Source: Sthenelais limicola (taxonomy: Eukaryota; Annelida; Polychaeta; Phyllodocida; Sigalionidae). From it: a stretch of DNA of 64,000 nucleotides. Below, in pieces: positions 55,174 to 64,000 of the stretch. Positions within the stretch are counted from its first letter, which is position 1. The number at the start of each line of letters is the position of its first letter. The stretch covers positions 32,308,873 through 32,372,872 of the forward strand of contig OW804102.1 of the NCBI GenBank assembly GCA_942159475.1, given 5' to 3'. The notes under the pieces are model-generated. The model was given only the letters and a program-made list of their open reading frames with translations. It did no database searches and had not been told where the DNA came from. A program made the translations under genes and the position numbers.

Positions 55174-57079
55174 GGCCCGCCCCTGAGACTTTGACAGATA
55201 GAAAGAATGTAGTGCGGTGCCGGAGAGACTGCCACAAGCCTAACACACCCGATAAGGCAGTGGCAGAGATTGGCAGTTGTTGAGAGAGGAGGGCGTGTGT
55301 TGTTTTTATACCAAGCTCGACAATGTCTCTAGTTGACACCAGCGCATTTTGCTGCCTCACACAAAAACATCAATTACTGCTATTTCTAGTCTACGGTTAT
55401 TTCTCCCTACAAACCAGGTTTTTCTTGCTATATTGCCTTGATTTCTTTTTCATTTATCGATTTGAATGAGCCAGATCTAGTTATCAGATCTAGTTATATT
55501 AGTTGCTGTTTTGTAGTTCTGAAATATTGTTATATTTATTTTAATGTCAAGGGTTGAATTATAATTCTTGTTTAAACATTCCCCTGCTTCTAGTGACAAC
55601 ATAAACTCAATATAAAATTGCAATCCCACCGAGCCAAACAACAGAGGAATATCAGAACTTTATGTACCCCATTTTCCCTGCGAGAATATTGTGGGTATAT
55701 TAGGGTATGGGTATGGGTATATTTCCTATTTATATAGCTGAAAACTAGACGTGTGGGGGGGGGGCGGAGGGGGGCTAACATTTCTTTTAAAAAATTATTT
55801 AGGAAACCACCTTCCAGGAACTAAGAAAATGTCTATTTCGAAACAGTAGTTGTTTAAACAAGAGAAATGCATCTTTTAAGGGTTTTGACCGTTTTCCTGT
55901 TAAGGTAGACTCGTTTTTCTGTTTTAATTAGCTTTTTGGGTAAAAACAAAGTCACACAGAAAAAGGCAAGGTCAAATTTGGTTTAGTTGGGGTAGGTTTC
56001 TCCAGGGCCGGGGCGCGATGTGGGTGGAGGTAATCGGAAACACACCTATTTCTTTTTTTGTCCTCAGTGTAACAAGTCATTATTCCCCGTTCATTGTCAC
56101 CTACAGGCTTCATACTGTGGTTGTAGCTTTTGGGTGAAATAGTGGTGGTGTCAGACAGTGACAAAGACTGATGGGGTTTTCATGGACAGAGCTCACGGAG
56201 GGAAGAAGTGAGAAATGAAACAATCAAGATGAGATGATCAAGGGCATTACAAGGATCATACGAGATAGAGGACAGTGAGGGTGGTGGTGGCAGGATCGGG
56301 TATATAGAGTGGATCTCAGAGTGGATTCAGTGTGGGTGGTGGAATCGGGGAATGGAAAATGACAGACGAAATGAGGGGCAGAAGATGGGGACAGATGGGA
56401 TAGGTGAAAAAGGACGGGAAATGGGACTAGGAAAGGGAGAACGACAAAGGAACATGGGAGGGAGGGCGAGAGGGGGAGGAAAGGAGAGGATGTAGGGGTG
56501 GGGCTGAGGGGGATATATTCATAGGAGGGGGGGGGGGCAGGCCCCAGAGGGGAGAGATACCTCATGTTTGCATCATCTGGTCTTATTTCTTCTCTCATTC
56601 AATGGTTAGAACCTCCCGGAGAGTGAAGAGAAATGAAAGAATAAAAAAAGGTTGAATAAAAAACAGTGTGTATGAGGATAATTAGAGTACCTACTCGATG
56701 CAAAATCTAATGATACCAGACAAACTATTTCACCTTATCTATTCTCCCAGTACCGACTTCAACAACACAAGAGAGGTTTTTTTAGACAATCTCATCAAAT
56801 TAACTTGACTCCTGGTTGCTCTTTTTACCATTTAAGAAGGGAGAAGATATAAAAATAAATAGAATATGTCATAAACAGATGTAGACTTGAGGAGAGTGAT
56901 AAAGGAAATGATGCTGGGTTATGTTGGAGAAGTAAAACCTTAATCGAGAAGAATGAACCTAATATTACTATACTTAACAACAATATACTTATATTGTTCA
57001 TACAAGCTATACTGGGAGCACACAATGACAACGCTAGTCAAGAAACAATTATGTTTAAAGCTGCATCTTAAAATTAAAT
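55174..57079. other. Unannotated DNA
   Basis: A G-rich run lies near 55755-55765 and another near 56528-56537, with purine-biased DNA at 56390-56510. A plus-strand frame at 56953-57339 is open because of AT-rich sequence and runs into family E. No gene is supported. Confidence 0.3.
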
Positions 57080-57230
57080 ACTTTCTACTTTTGTTCCATT
57101 CTTTTGCAACCCATCTAAAGGTCACTTGGCCAAGATTTTGGAGGATTCTGTCCAGTTGTGTTTACTACAGTGCTACTAAAACATCCGTATTTATATTTGG
57201 AGGGCCCGCCCAAATCCTTTTCTATGATTA
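57080..57230 (+). repeat. Family E repeat, copy E4
   Basis: CTTTTGTTCCATTCTTTTGC, CACTTGGCCAAGATTTTGGA and TCTGTCCAGTTGTGTTTACT follow the family order. The end has the hairpin TTTGG...CCAAA (57196-57214) where E1 has TTTCGG...CCGAAA, followed by AAATCCTTTTCTAT against AAATTCTTTCCTAT in E1. Confidence 0.5.
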
Positions 57231-58650
57231 CTTCACATATTATCGCTCACAGGCGACCGTTTTCTCTCGGTTGATCCAACTTCAAGTTTCTGTAAAAACC
57301 TACAACAGCAACCCAATATTGATAAATCCAGTCTTTTAATATTATTATGAGGTTATTTTGTGTTTGTGTAATAGTTGAGAAAGCAGCCTTAACCAGATTT
57401 TAAGAACTGTGCAGGACTGCCAACAACCGAATGAAATGGTAATACACTACAAGAACAATGTCACAAATAACCATTCCAGTGCGTTCAGCTATATCTTTCT
57501 CGGATAAATGAATCTAGAATAAAATGACATTGCTGCACATTGTCTTCCTACAAACGCTCTATTATTATCGATCTCATTTTTACAACCGGGACCTTTGCAA
57601 CACAAGGCCAGCGTTTCACCCCACCTCATTACCATATAAAATCTCAATCACCCATCTGAGGTTTTAAAAAGTCCACAAACGAAAACATATTCCATTTTCT
57701 CCGTCTCTGCCAATCTGACCTTTGAGTTCGGGCGTAATGGAAGCGGAGAGTTATACCGCTAGAATCAAAGCCAAGCGATGCAAATTGCGAAAATACGTTT
57801 TCTTCTTACCACCAAACCTCTCCCAATTCCACGGTAGCCTCTAGAAAGATTTCGAGTGGTGGGAGGGACAATAGGGGGGTTGTTCCAACTTCTTGAGTTA
57901 ATCAATTGGGAATAATATCTCCTTATAATGTATATGAATAACTTTGCCATTTCTCAGAGCAATGATCCACATGGATCATTTTTTCTTATTAATCTAGGAT
58001 TGGTACTTAATCAGCAAACAGACAGTGACTGTAATACAGGATATTTAAGGAGGGAGTGCCCCTCCCCCCGCCCCTATACCTTTTCTCTTTTTCTACTTAG
58101 TTTTGTATATATATATATCAGGATATAATATGATATGTGCACAAATATATTCTGTTTGCCATACTGAAGACGGAAGAGTCACTCATATGGTATCTTTGCT
58201 CATACGTTGTTGACATATTTTGAATTGTACTTTGTGTGTGGGGTGGTGCATTTATACATATGTTCCTGTAATAAATTTAATTCATCCAGCTTAATTCCTA
58301 CATGCCTAGGGACCCTGCGAAATATAACAAGAACAAATCCCTTTCAGAATCACCTTGTTCTGTTCTTAGAGTAAAAGGTTACTCTAAGTTCTGTTAGAGC
58401 AAATGCCAAGACCGTCTGAGGCAAAACGACCCACAGTCCAGAGGGTCCCATTAAAGTAATTAGTATAAGCCTTGTTTATAGCAGTTCTCAACAAATAGTA
58501 ACATATCAACTGCTATATACTCAGTCTAAGGAATGGTTATTTTGAATTCCACGAAGGCCCCCTATCGGGGAGTTTAAACATTCCTGACGGTGCCCTCTGA
58601 CCGCCCCAGACGTTACTGAACACATATCCAGCGTCATTAGGGACAATCTG
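57231..58650. other. Unannotated AT-rich DNA
   Basis: A short (TA)n lies near 58108-58119. No gene, RNA or repeat is supported. Confidence 0.4.
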
Positions 58651-58712
58651 TGACGTCATCAATCCAAACATGACGTCACAAAGCACAACATGCCCTTGGA
58701 CGTGACGACTGA
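58651..58712. promoter_or_regulatory. Paired full CRE sites
   Basis: TGACGTCA occurs at 58651-58658 and again at 58671-58678, exactly 20 bp apart, with a related GACGTGACGACT near 58699-58710. These suggest a CREB/ATF-bound element. No gene is attached. Confidence 0.4.
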
Positions 58713-59639
58713 AACAGACGTGTGTATGGCAGGGTATGGCAAAGCGATCATAGTGTAATTCTAGCTGTATTATTTTCAAGAACTAAGTATCTTGTTCACT
58801 ACCGTATCTCTCCCACCAGTGAGTCTAAATCAATGGACAGCAGAATGGAAACAGGGATGGAGAAGACCCGCCCAAAGCCTCTATTAACTCCCAATTATTT
58901 TTGTTCATTTTAATTTAACCTAAAACCATATGAAAGAATGAAAAATGTTCAAAGAACATAAGATACATGTGTAAAAAATACTCTAAATTCGCTTTAAAAG
59001 AGACGCTATGCTACGGCCACCATATCATTGATTCATATATTTTTTAGGATCCTGTTTTTTTTTACATATCCTGCTATCATGGTACCATATAGAGAACATG
59101 TACTTCATATTTAAAATATATAATATATTTCTAAAGCATTTCGGATGTTCTGTTTTAACGGTCAGGCTAGAAAAGCGCCAGTTTTTTAATGTTTTGTTTT
59201 TGTCTTTATTTTGAAAACCTGAAGTTTATTTCTGAAAGATTTTAGGGAGGAAATAGGATCTTAGGGTAGCCTACTCTAAGAAGGTAGATATAACCTGAAA
59301 ATGATTTCACCGCCGAGCAATGAATAGTAGAGACTAGTAGTAGGTGCCTGATAGGGTTGAGGGTAAAGTTTATTGAGGAGTTGGTAAAGTAATAAGACTT
59401 GGCTGACGACAGATCCAAGTCTAATTATCCCCTCTCTTATCAGGGACTTGGCCATTGATGTGACTACTCAGTAGAGTAGAGAGAGGAGGAGGTGAAGGTA
59501 TGAGTAAGCACAGGGTCGATAAACCACGATTTACAGCAAGAGAAACATAGTCTGAGGTGATACATGTAGTGGAGAAGAGAGGAGGTTTATGGGGATCTGG
59601 ACAGTAAGACGAGGAATTATGTGTAGGGTAACTGTAGGA
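58713..59639. other. Unannotated AT-rich DNA
   Basis: No supported feature. Confidence 0.4.
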
Positions 59640-59762
59640 AGAACTGGGAGTTAACAAACCTGGACATACATATTATACCCAATTTATTCATCTCTACATA
59701 TTCATGTAACAGTTTAATTATAAATAAAAGTATTTCTCAATTCAATTCAATTCAATTCAAAG
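59640..59762 (+). mobile_element. Truncated retroposon 3' end with (TTCAA)n tail
   Basis: TTTAATTATAAATAAAAG leads into a run of about five ATTCA/TTCAA units (about 59738-59760). An AATAAA signal plus a short tandem tail is typical of CR1/L2-type LINE 3' ends. The body upstream shows no coding motif, so it is probably a heavily 5'-truncated copy. Confidence 0.4.
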
Positions 59763-60435
59763 GGGGTTCAGAGTTAGTTAAGGCCATAATATATCAGCTA
59801 AAACAATTCTGCTTATATTATATAGGTTAGGCACGATCTGATATAAGATACCAGAAAATATATATTGCTTAGGAAGTATAGGTAATCAAATCTCATAATT
59901 TCCCTATCAATATTATAATATCATTGATTAGAAAATGCCCCCCCCCCCTTACACACACACACTACATGAAGTTCTGTTAAAAGAATTTTAAAAATTAATT
60001 GTAAACAATCCTTTAGGTACTTCAGAAAACATGGTCATGAAAAAGTGGACATACATGAATAGGATGACTTATAATTCCTTTCCCCATTCTACCCAATAAG
60101 CAAATAATGACTATTCTATGACTAATGCCTTTTCAAGCGAGTAAATCTTTATCAATAAAAACACCAGGATCTCATGAATTATTGAAAGACTTTCCTTCTT
60201 CTGCCTCCGGTTCATATAGAATGTCAGTTGAATGCCACGTGCCATTATTATAATTTAGATACTCAATATTTTAATGAGCTAACTTATATCCAGAAGACCA
60301 GCGCAACACAGTATAACATATTCAATTAGGTTTACATAGGAAAGAATAAAGGTTTTAATCTTCAAGCCATACAATGTATAGATCTATACCAGAAATACAA
60401 GCTATAATATAGTAATGATCATCTTAGTGTTTGCG
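59763..60435. other. Unannotated AT-rich DNA
   Basis: A C run followed by ACACACAC lies near 59938-59961. Nothing else is supported. Confidence 0.4.
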
Positions 60436-60457
60436 GGCGGGCGGGGGCGGGGCGGGT
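60436..60457 (+). promoter_or_regulatory. Five G-runs separated by single C (GC-box / quadruplex motif)
   Basis: Runs of 3, 3, 5, 4 and 3 G are each separated by a single C, embedded in AT-rich DNA. It contains overlapping GGGCGG Sp1/KLF words and fits a very compact G-quadruplex. Confidence 0.5.
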
Positions 60458-61303
60458 CCATTCGGAATATGTGGTAAAATAGAGACACTGTAGATTTTCT
60501 CCTATTTATTCCATCTTCTACACCACATGCATTCACGATATCCCCAAGTCTCTAGTACCCAATATATAATCATATTCATCACCAATAAGTGGGTTTAGTA
60601 CGTCTAGTCATCAACTGAGTATCCATACCGTCCTATTCATTTCAGCCCTGTGCATGAATCATGCAGTTTAGCACGACCTGGCTGAAGTATTCTAACTGCA
60701 ACAAGCATCAGTGAAGCCCACAGAAAGTATGCCAGGGATAAGGGGACGTGTTCTACCCATTACAAATAAAATTGTTAAAAAATAAAATAAAAATTTGGAG
60801 TCACCTCTCAGGTAGGTAGGTCTCTCAGGTCAGGTAGAACACAATATATCTTCCGAGATATTTGCAGTATTGAAGTTCGATCAGGAGTTTGATATGGAAA
60901 ATGTTTTAGATTTTATCATATCGAGTAACAGATTGTGCACTGGTGGTCAGGGCCAAAAAGAAAATTATCTGTTTCCTCCCCCTTTTACTAAAAAAGCCCC
61001 ACAAGCTTTCCTCACCAGAAAACCATTAAAACAACTAATTATGAAATGTTACCAAATATTGATTTGTTTTCTGAAGGACGTTTTCATAAAACAAACAAAG
61101 TTACAGTAAATTTAAATCGGAAACACAACTTTATTCTTGTTGGCCTTGGCCAAGTCCACATGTAATTCCTATTCATGCCACACTCTGTACGTCCCCCACT
61201 TCGCCCCCTGTAATAACCCCATTGCACCGTCCCCACACATAACCACATCCACCTATACACTCCATTAATGCCTGCATCCAGACACAGGTAGATTCAATCT
61301 GTG
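60458..61303. other. Unannotated AT-rich DNA
   Basis: No supported feature. Confidence 0.4.
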
Positions 61304-61345
61304 TTAATCTACGGATTACTGCTGTAATCCCAGCCGTAACGACCG
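61304..61345. promoter_or_regulatory. Paired K50-homeodomain (OTX/PITX-type) sites
   Basis: GGATTA (61313-61318) and TAATCC (61325-61330) form a perfect inverted pair around CTGCTG, with another TAATCT at 61305-61310 and two CCGTAAC words (MYB-like) immediately downstream. Confidence 0.3.
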
Positions 61346-62013
61346 TAACTCGGCGTTCTGAGGACGTAAATCACCGTTAATAAGCGCTGTAGTGAGGAGT
61401 TAGCGTTAACGTGGTGTATCTCTCCTTACTTTCCATTCACCCTCTGCTTTATGCGTCTACAGTAGAACCTCTCCAATATGGACACTTCGATATTAGGGAA
61501 TGTATATTTGTTTCATAGGCAATACAACTCGTTGATCGGGATACCCCATTATTGTGAACGACTGAGTTTATTTGAGTGTTGGTAATATATATGTTTGATA
61601 TTCCTACATATAATAGTATACAAAAATAACAATAAAAATGATAAAGTGTCCCTGTTTCTTGGCGTTTCACAAAGATTAGCAAACAATTGTTGGGATTGTT
61701 CACTATATTTGATCCCAATTGAAAGGTATGCCACTTTATGAACAGTACTATCACAATATCAGGTAATTTACGGAATTATTTACCATTTTCACAGAATTAG
61801 AAAAGAAATATCACCCTATATGTTTCCTTTATGAACCAAAAGAGAACGTGTTGAGATGAATTCTGCAAGATCTCTATTGATACAGCAACTTGGCTGTTGC
61901 CAAGAACTTGTTGTCCAGCACATTTGGCCACACGTTGTCATATCGATCGTCCAACACTTATACCAACTACAACCTGGTGTAACCTCTCTACCTCCACCAG
62001 TTAGGGTTAGGTG
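61346..62013. other. Unannotated DNA
   Basis: No supported feature. A CGTTAACG palindrome lies near 61404-61411. Confidence 0.35.
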
Positions 62014-62030
62014 AGGGGGGGGGGGGGGGG
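62014..62030. repeat. Poly-G run preceded by TTAGGGTTAGG
   Basis: About 16 G follow a two-unit telomere-like word at about 62001-62011. Two units are too few to call an interstitial telomere. Confidence 0.85.
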
Positions 62031-62275
62031 TGCTTGTACACCCAACCTAGATAGCATTAGTTCATAATGTAAATTAAGTAGTTTAAATTCAAAAGGTAAT
62101 ACATACCATCCTACAAACAGCAACTTTCAAATTGATAACTTCACTTTAACGATCATGCATTACCCCGTTCAAAATAGTCTATAAAGTTTCTTGTTTAAAA
62201 ATCAATTCTTAACCGAGAATTAACCTATAAATAAGCAAGATTGTTTCCAGCTTTTCCAAAAATAAACATCCCCCC

Positions 62276-62346
62276 TTCCAAGAACCCCTGTACCTCAGCC
62301 CCCCACCCCACCCCACCCCCACCTCCCCTCCCCCACCCACCTCCCA
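62276..62346. repeat. C-rich tract (CCCCA/CCCCCAC)
   Basis: CCCCACCCCACCCCACCCCC-like sequence, with quadruplex potential on the minus strand. Confidence 0.85.
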
Positions 62347-62403
62347 GTCCAACACTGAATGAGTCTAGTTAATTATAAATCAGGGCGATATTTATGAGCA
62401 TAG

Positions 62404-62733
62404 ATGATGCATATTGAGCGCGTTACTATGATTACTATGATTATCCTTATTATACCTGTTTGTTTTGGCCTGGCCCCGCCAGTGGCAGCACGCACAACAC
62501 GCCATCTCCCATGCTCTTTTCAGACATGTGTAACTCCATTTGCCATCAACAGATCTCTTCCTTTTGTCCTTTTCTCTACCATTATAGCCACTTTCTCTCT
62601 ATTTTCTTGCCTGCCAGTTCGTTTTTGTGGTTATTTTCTTGCCAATTTCGTCACGATTGGTAATTATAATCTATATCTGCCATTACTTTTCCCTCTAAAT
62701 ATTAGCTACATAAATTGTGGAAGAAGGTTTTGA
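62404..62733 (+). other. Open frame of 109 codons, hydrophobic, unrecognised
   Basis: It starts with a hydrophobic Met/Ile-rich stretch resembling a signal peptide, then Cys-containing and Phe-rich sequence. Its composition matches what pyrimidine-rich, AT-rich DNA yields by chance. There is no domain and no splice context. Confidence 0.1.
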
Positions 62734-62912
62734 AAGAAATGCAGTGAGTCAGAGAAATGGCGAAATGGGATTTTATAAATGAAAAGGAGTGTCGGACAGA
62801 CATTTGATTCATTTGGGTCATTATATATGAATGATATAATTTGGTTTCAGGAAATTATACAAAGTTAAATAAATTTTGATCGTGTGTATAATTTGGTTAC
62901 CTTCAAAATTAA

Positions 62913-63040
62913 TTAATTATAGCTTGAATACCATTTATATGGTTAAAACCATGCATGGGGCTTGGATGGAACTGTAGAGATATTATGGAGATCGCTTAAT
63001 TATAGCTTGAATATACCATAAATATGGTTAAAACCATGGT
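62913..63040 (+). repeat. Tandem duplication, unit about 83 bp
   Basis: TTAATTATAGCTTGAATA at 62913 recurs at 62996. Both copies continue to ATATGGTTAAAACCAT, which contains the perfect palindrome ATGGTTAAAACCAT. Confidence 0.7.
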
Positions 63041-63542
63041 ACACTGATGGCACTCTATGGATACCCAAGTCTGTTGATCCATATTATTGTAGCGAAGAAC
63101 CTTCTTACAACATAATAATTCATTACCATTTTTCCCCGATTGTTCAGCTTCTCCCCTCCCTTGCTATAGCTTATGGCATGTTCATGGAAAAAACATGAAC
63201 CATTAAAGTTCAATATCAGTGACGTCATAGATCGATTAGGATCTATTATGAGTGAGTATGAACCATACATGTTTTATACTAGTGTTCTATCCTCATATTA
63301 TAGGGGGTGGAACAGCGAAGTTATTTTGCTTGGGTAGTTAGATATTTAAGTTGAGTAGTCAGATATATCCAAACATTATCAATGATTATCCAAAGACAGA
63401 TCCAATCGGACCTCTGACTGTTTATTATATTTACATGTATGTTTATCAAGCCAAAAGTTATAAAAACTTTTTTTTTTTTATAAAAGTGCCTAGGAATGTA
63501 GTGAGGTATAGGATGGGGTGCAGGGGTGGGTAGTGTTGCGGC
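63041..63542. other. Unannotated AT-rich DNA
   Basis: No supported feature. Confidence 0.4.
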
Positions 63543-63568
63543 GGGGGTTAGGGGTTGGGGGCTGGGGG
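63543..63568 (+). other. Canonical G-quadruplex motif
   Basis: Four G runs of 5, 4, 5 and 5 with loops TTA, TT and CT. Confidence 0.7.
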
Positions 63569-64000
63569 TTACGGATAATAAAGAGATTATTTCACATCGA
63601 ACGTTTATGTACCCTTTGTGTTGGATAATATAACAACAGTCTAATATAATTACAATTAATACCTACTTAAATTAAATTAAAAATGTATTAATTTCAACCC
63701 CCTTCGTTTATTAATGCAAGGTGTTCATATTATTTTCATGGTAACAAAACACAAATGATTCGGGGTGAGGGCTGGGGCTGCTAAACCCTATTCTTCCGAA
63801 CCTCCCACCGAGTATATAGAGCTTCTGTTTCAAACCAGTTTTTATGAAACCATACATGTTTTAATACGAGTGAAATTAGCTTATAGCTGGTGGCTTTTTC
63901 CTGGTAGCACTGCTGGTAATGTGTTGTTGTTATCTTGAATAATTATGACCAGGGGATCAATTTAACGGTTGGCAAAAACTAGCGTCTTGGTGGAATGGTC
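63569..64000. other. Unannotated AT-rich DNA to the window end
   Basis: No supported feature. Confidence 0.4.

Noticed and set aside
56953..57339. 128-codon plus-strand frame
   Set aside because: AT-rich hydrophobic translation that continues through the family E repeat, with no recognisable motif.
62001..62011. TTAGGGTTAGG as an interstitial telomere
   Set aside because: Only two units, embedded in a G-rich tract.
1..64000. CRISPR array, bacterial operon or integrated virus
   Set aside because: No regularly spaced repeats with unique spacers, no clustered long frames with bacterial ribosome sites, and no capsid, envelope or integrase motifs. The only long frame is a LINE.

Overview
This window looks like nuclear DNA from a lophotrochozoan invertebrate, most likely a mollusc. 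It is AT-rich overall, has no dense run of long reading frames, and is packed with short dispersed repeats, purine-rich simple repeats and one long LINE-type retrotransposon. The mollusc call rests mainly on two copies of a repeat head (GTGAGTGAGTGAG followed by TTACGCCC) that resembles repeats I associate with gastropod and other mollusc genomes. That is recognition from memory, so the taxon is tentative. Nothing suggests a bacterial, viral or organellar source.

The only long protein-coding gene is the intact 979-codon endonuclease plus reverse-transcriptase frame at 18256-21195. It belongs to a non-LTR retrotransposon of the CR1/L2/Rex1/Crack type within the Jockey superfamily. Its 3' tail carries an AATAAA and TTTGAA-type repeats. 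A block upstream of the frame (17176-17265) resembles a block of its own 3' region (21322-21425). I found no confidently identifiable host gene. The best host-gene candidate is a putative first coding exon at 54210-54433, open throughout, with good splice sites and a predicted signal peptide just before the donor. The rest is consistent with intergenic DNA or very long introns.

Three families of short elements with terminal inverted repeats are spread through the window. Family A (11 copies, about 110-210 bp, termini CAGTCTAGG...CCTAGACTG) has two subfamilies whose two ends change together. Family B (6 copies, about 200-240 bp) has termini TGGGTCA...TGACCCA. Family C (6 copies or fragments) has termini GGGGCCTGTTGC...GCAACGGGCC. 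One family C copy at 31547-31885 contains a smaller, near-perfect palindromic element. A fourth degenerate repeat (family E, four copies) is defined by shared internal words, and there is evidence of retroposon tails at 23941-24000 and 59640-59762.

Candidate regulatory DNA stands out as CpG-richer islands in the AT-rich background: 870-1130 (E2F, CCAAT and ETS sites), 6965-7030 (CCAAT and NRF1), 27779-28010 (NRF1, three CRE-like cores and an X-box/CRE composite), 40145-40435 (CCAAT, perfect palindromes) and 47405-47560 (GC box, two ETS sites, two E-boxes). Smaller site clusters lie at 12779-12818 (PBX/MEIS type), 58651-58710 (two full CREs 20 bp apart) and 61304-61331 (paired K50-homeodomain sites).

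No strong new multi-gene system is visible. The most unusual items are the covarying ends of family A, the nested palindrome at 31.6-31.9 kb, the three-way-junction inverted repeat at 26584-26655, the tail-like block in front of the LINE, and the candidate signal-peptide exon at 54.2 kb.
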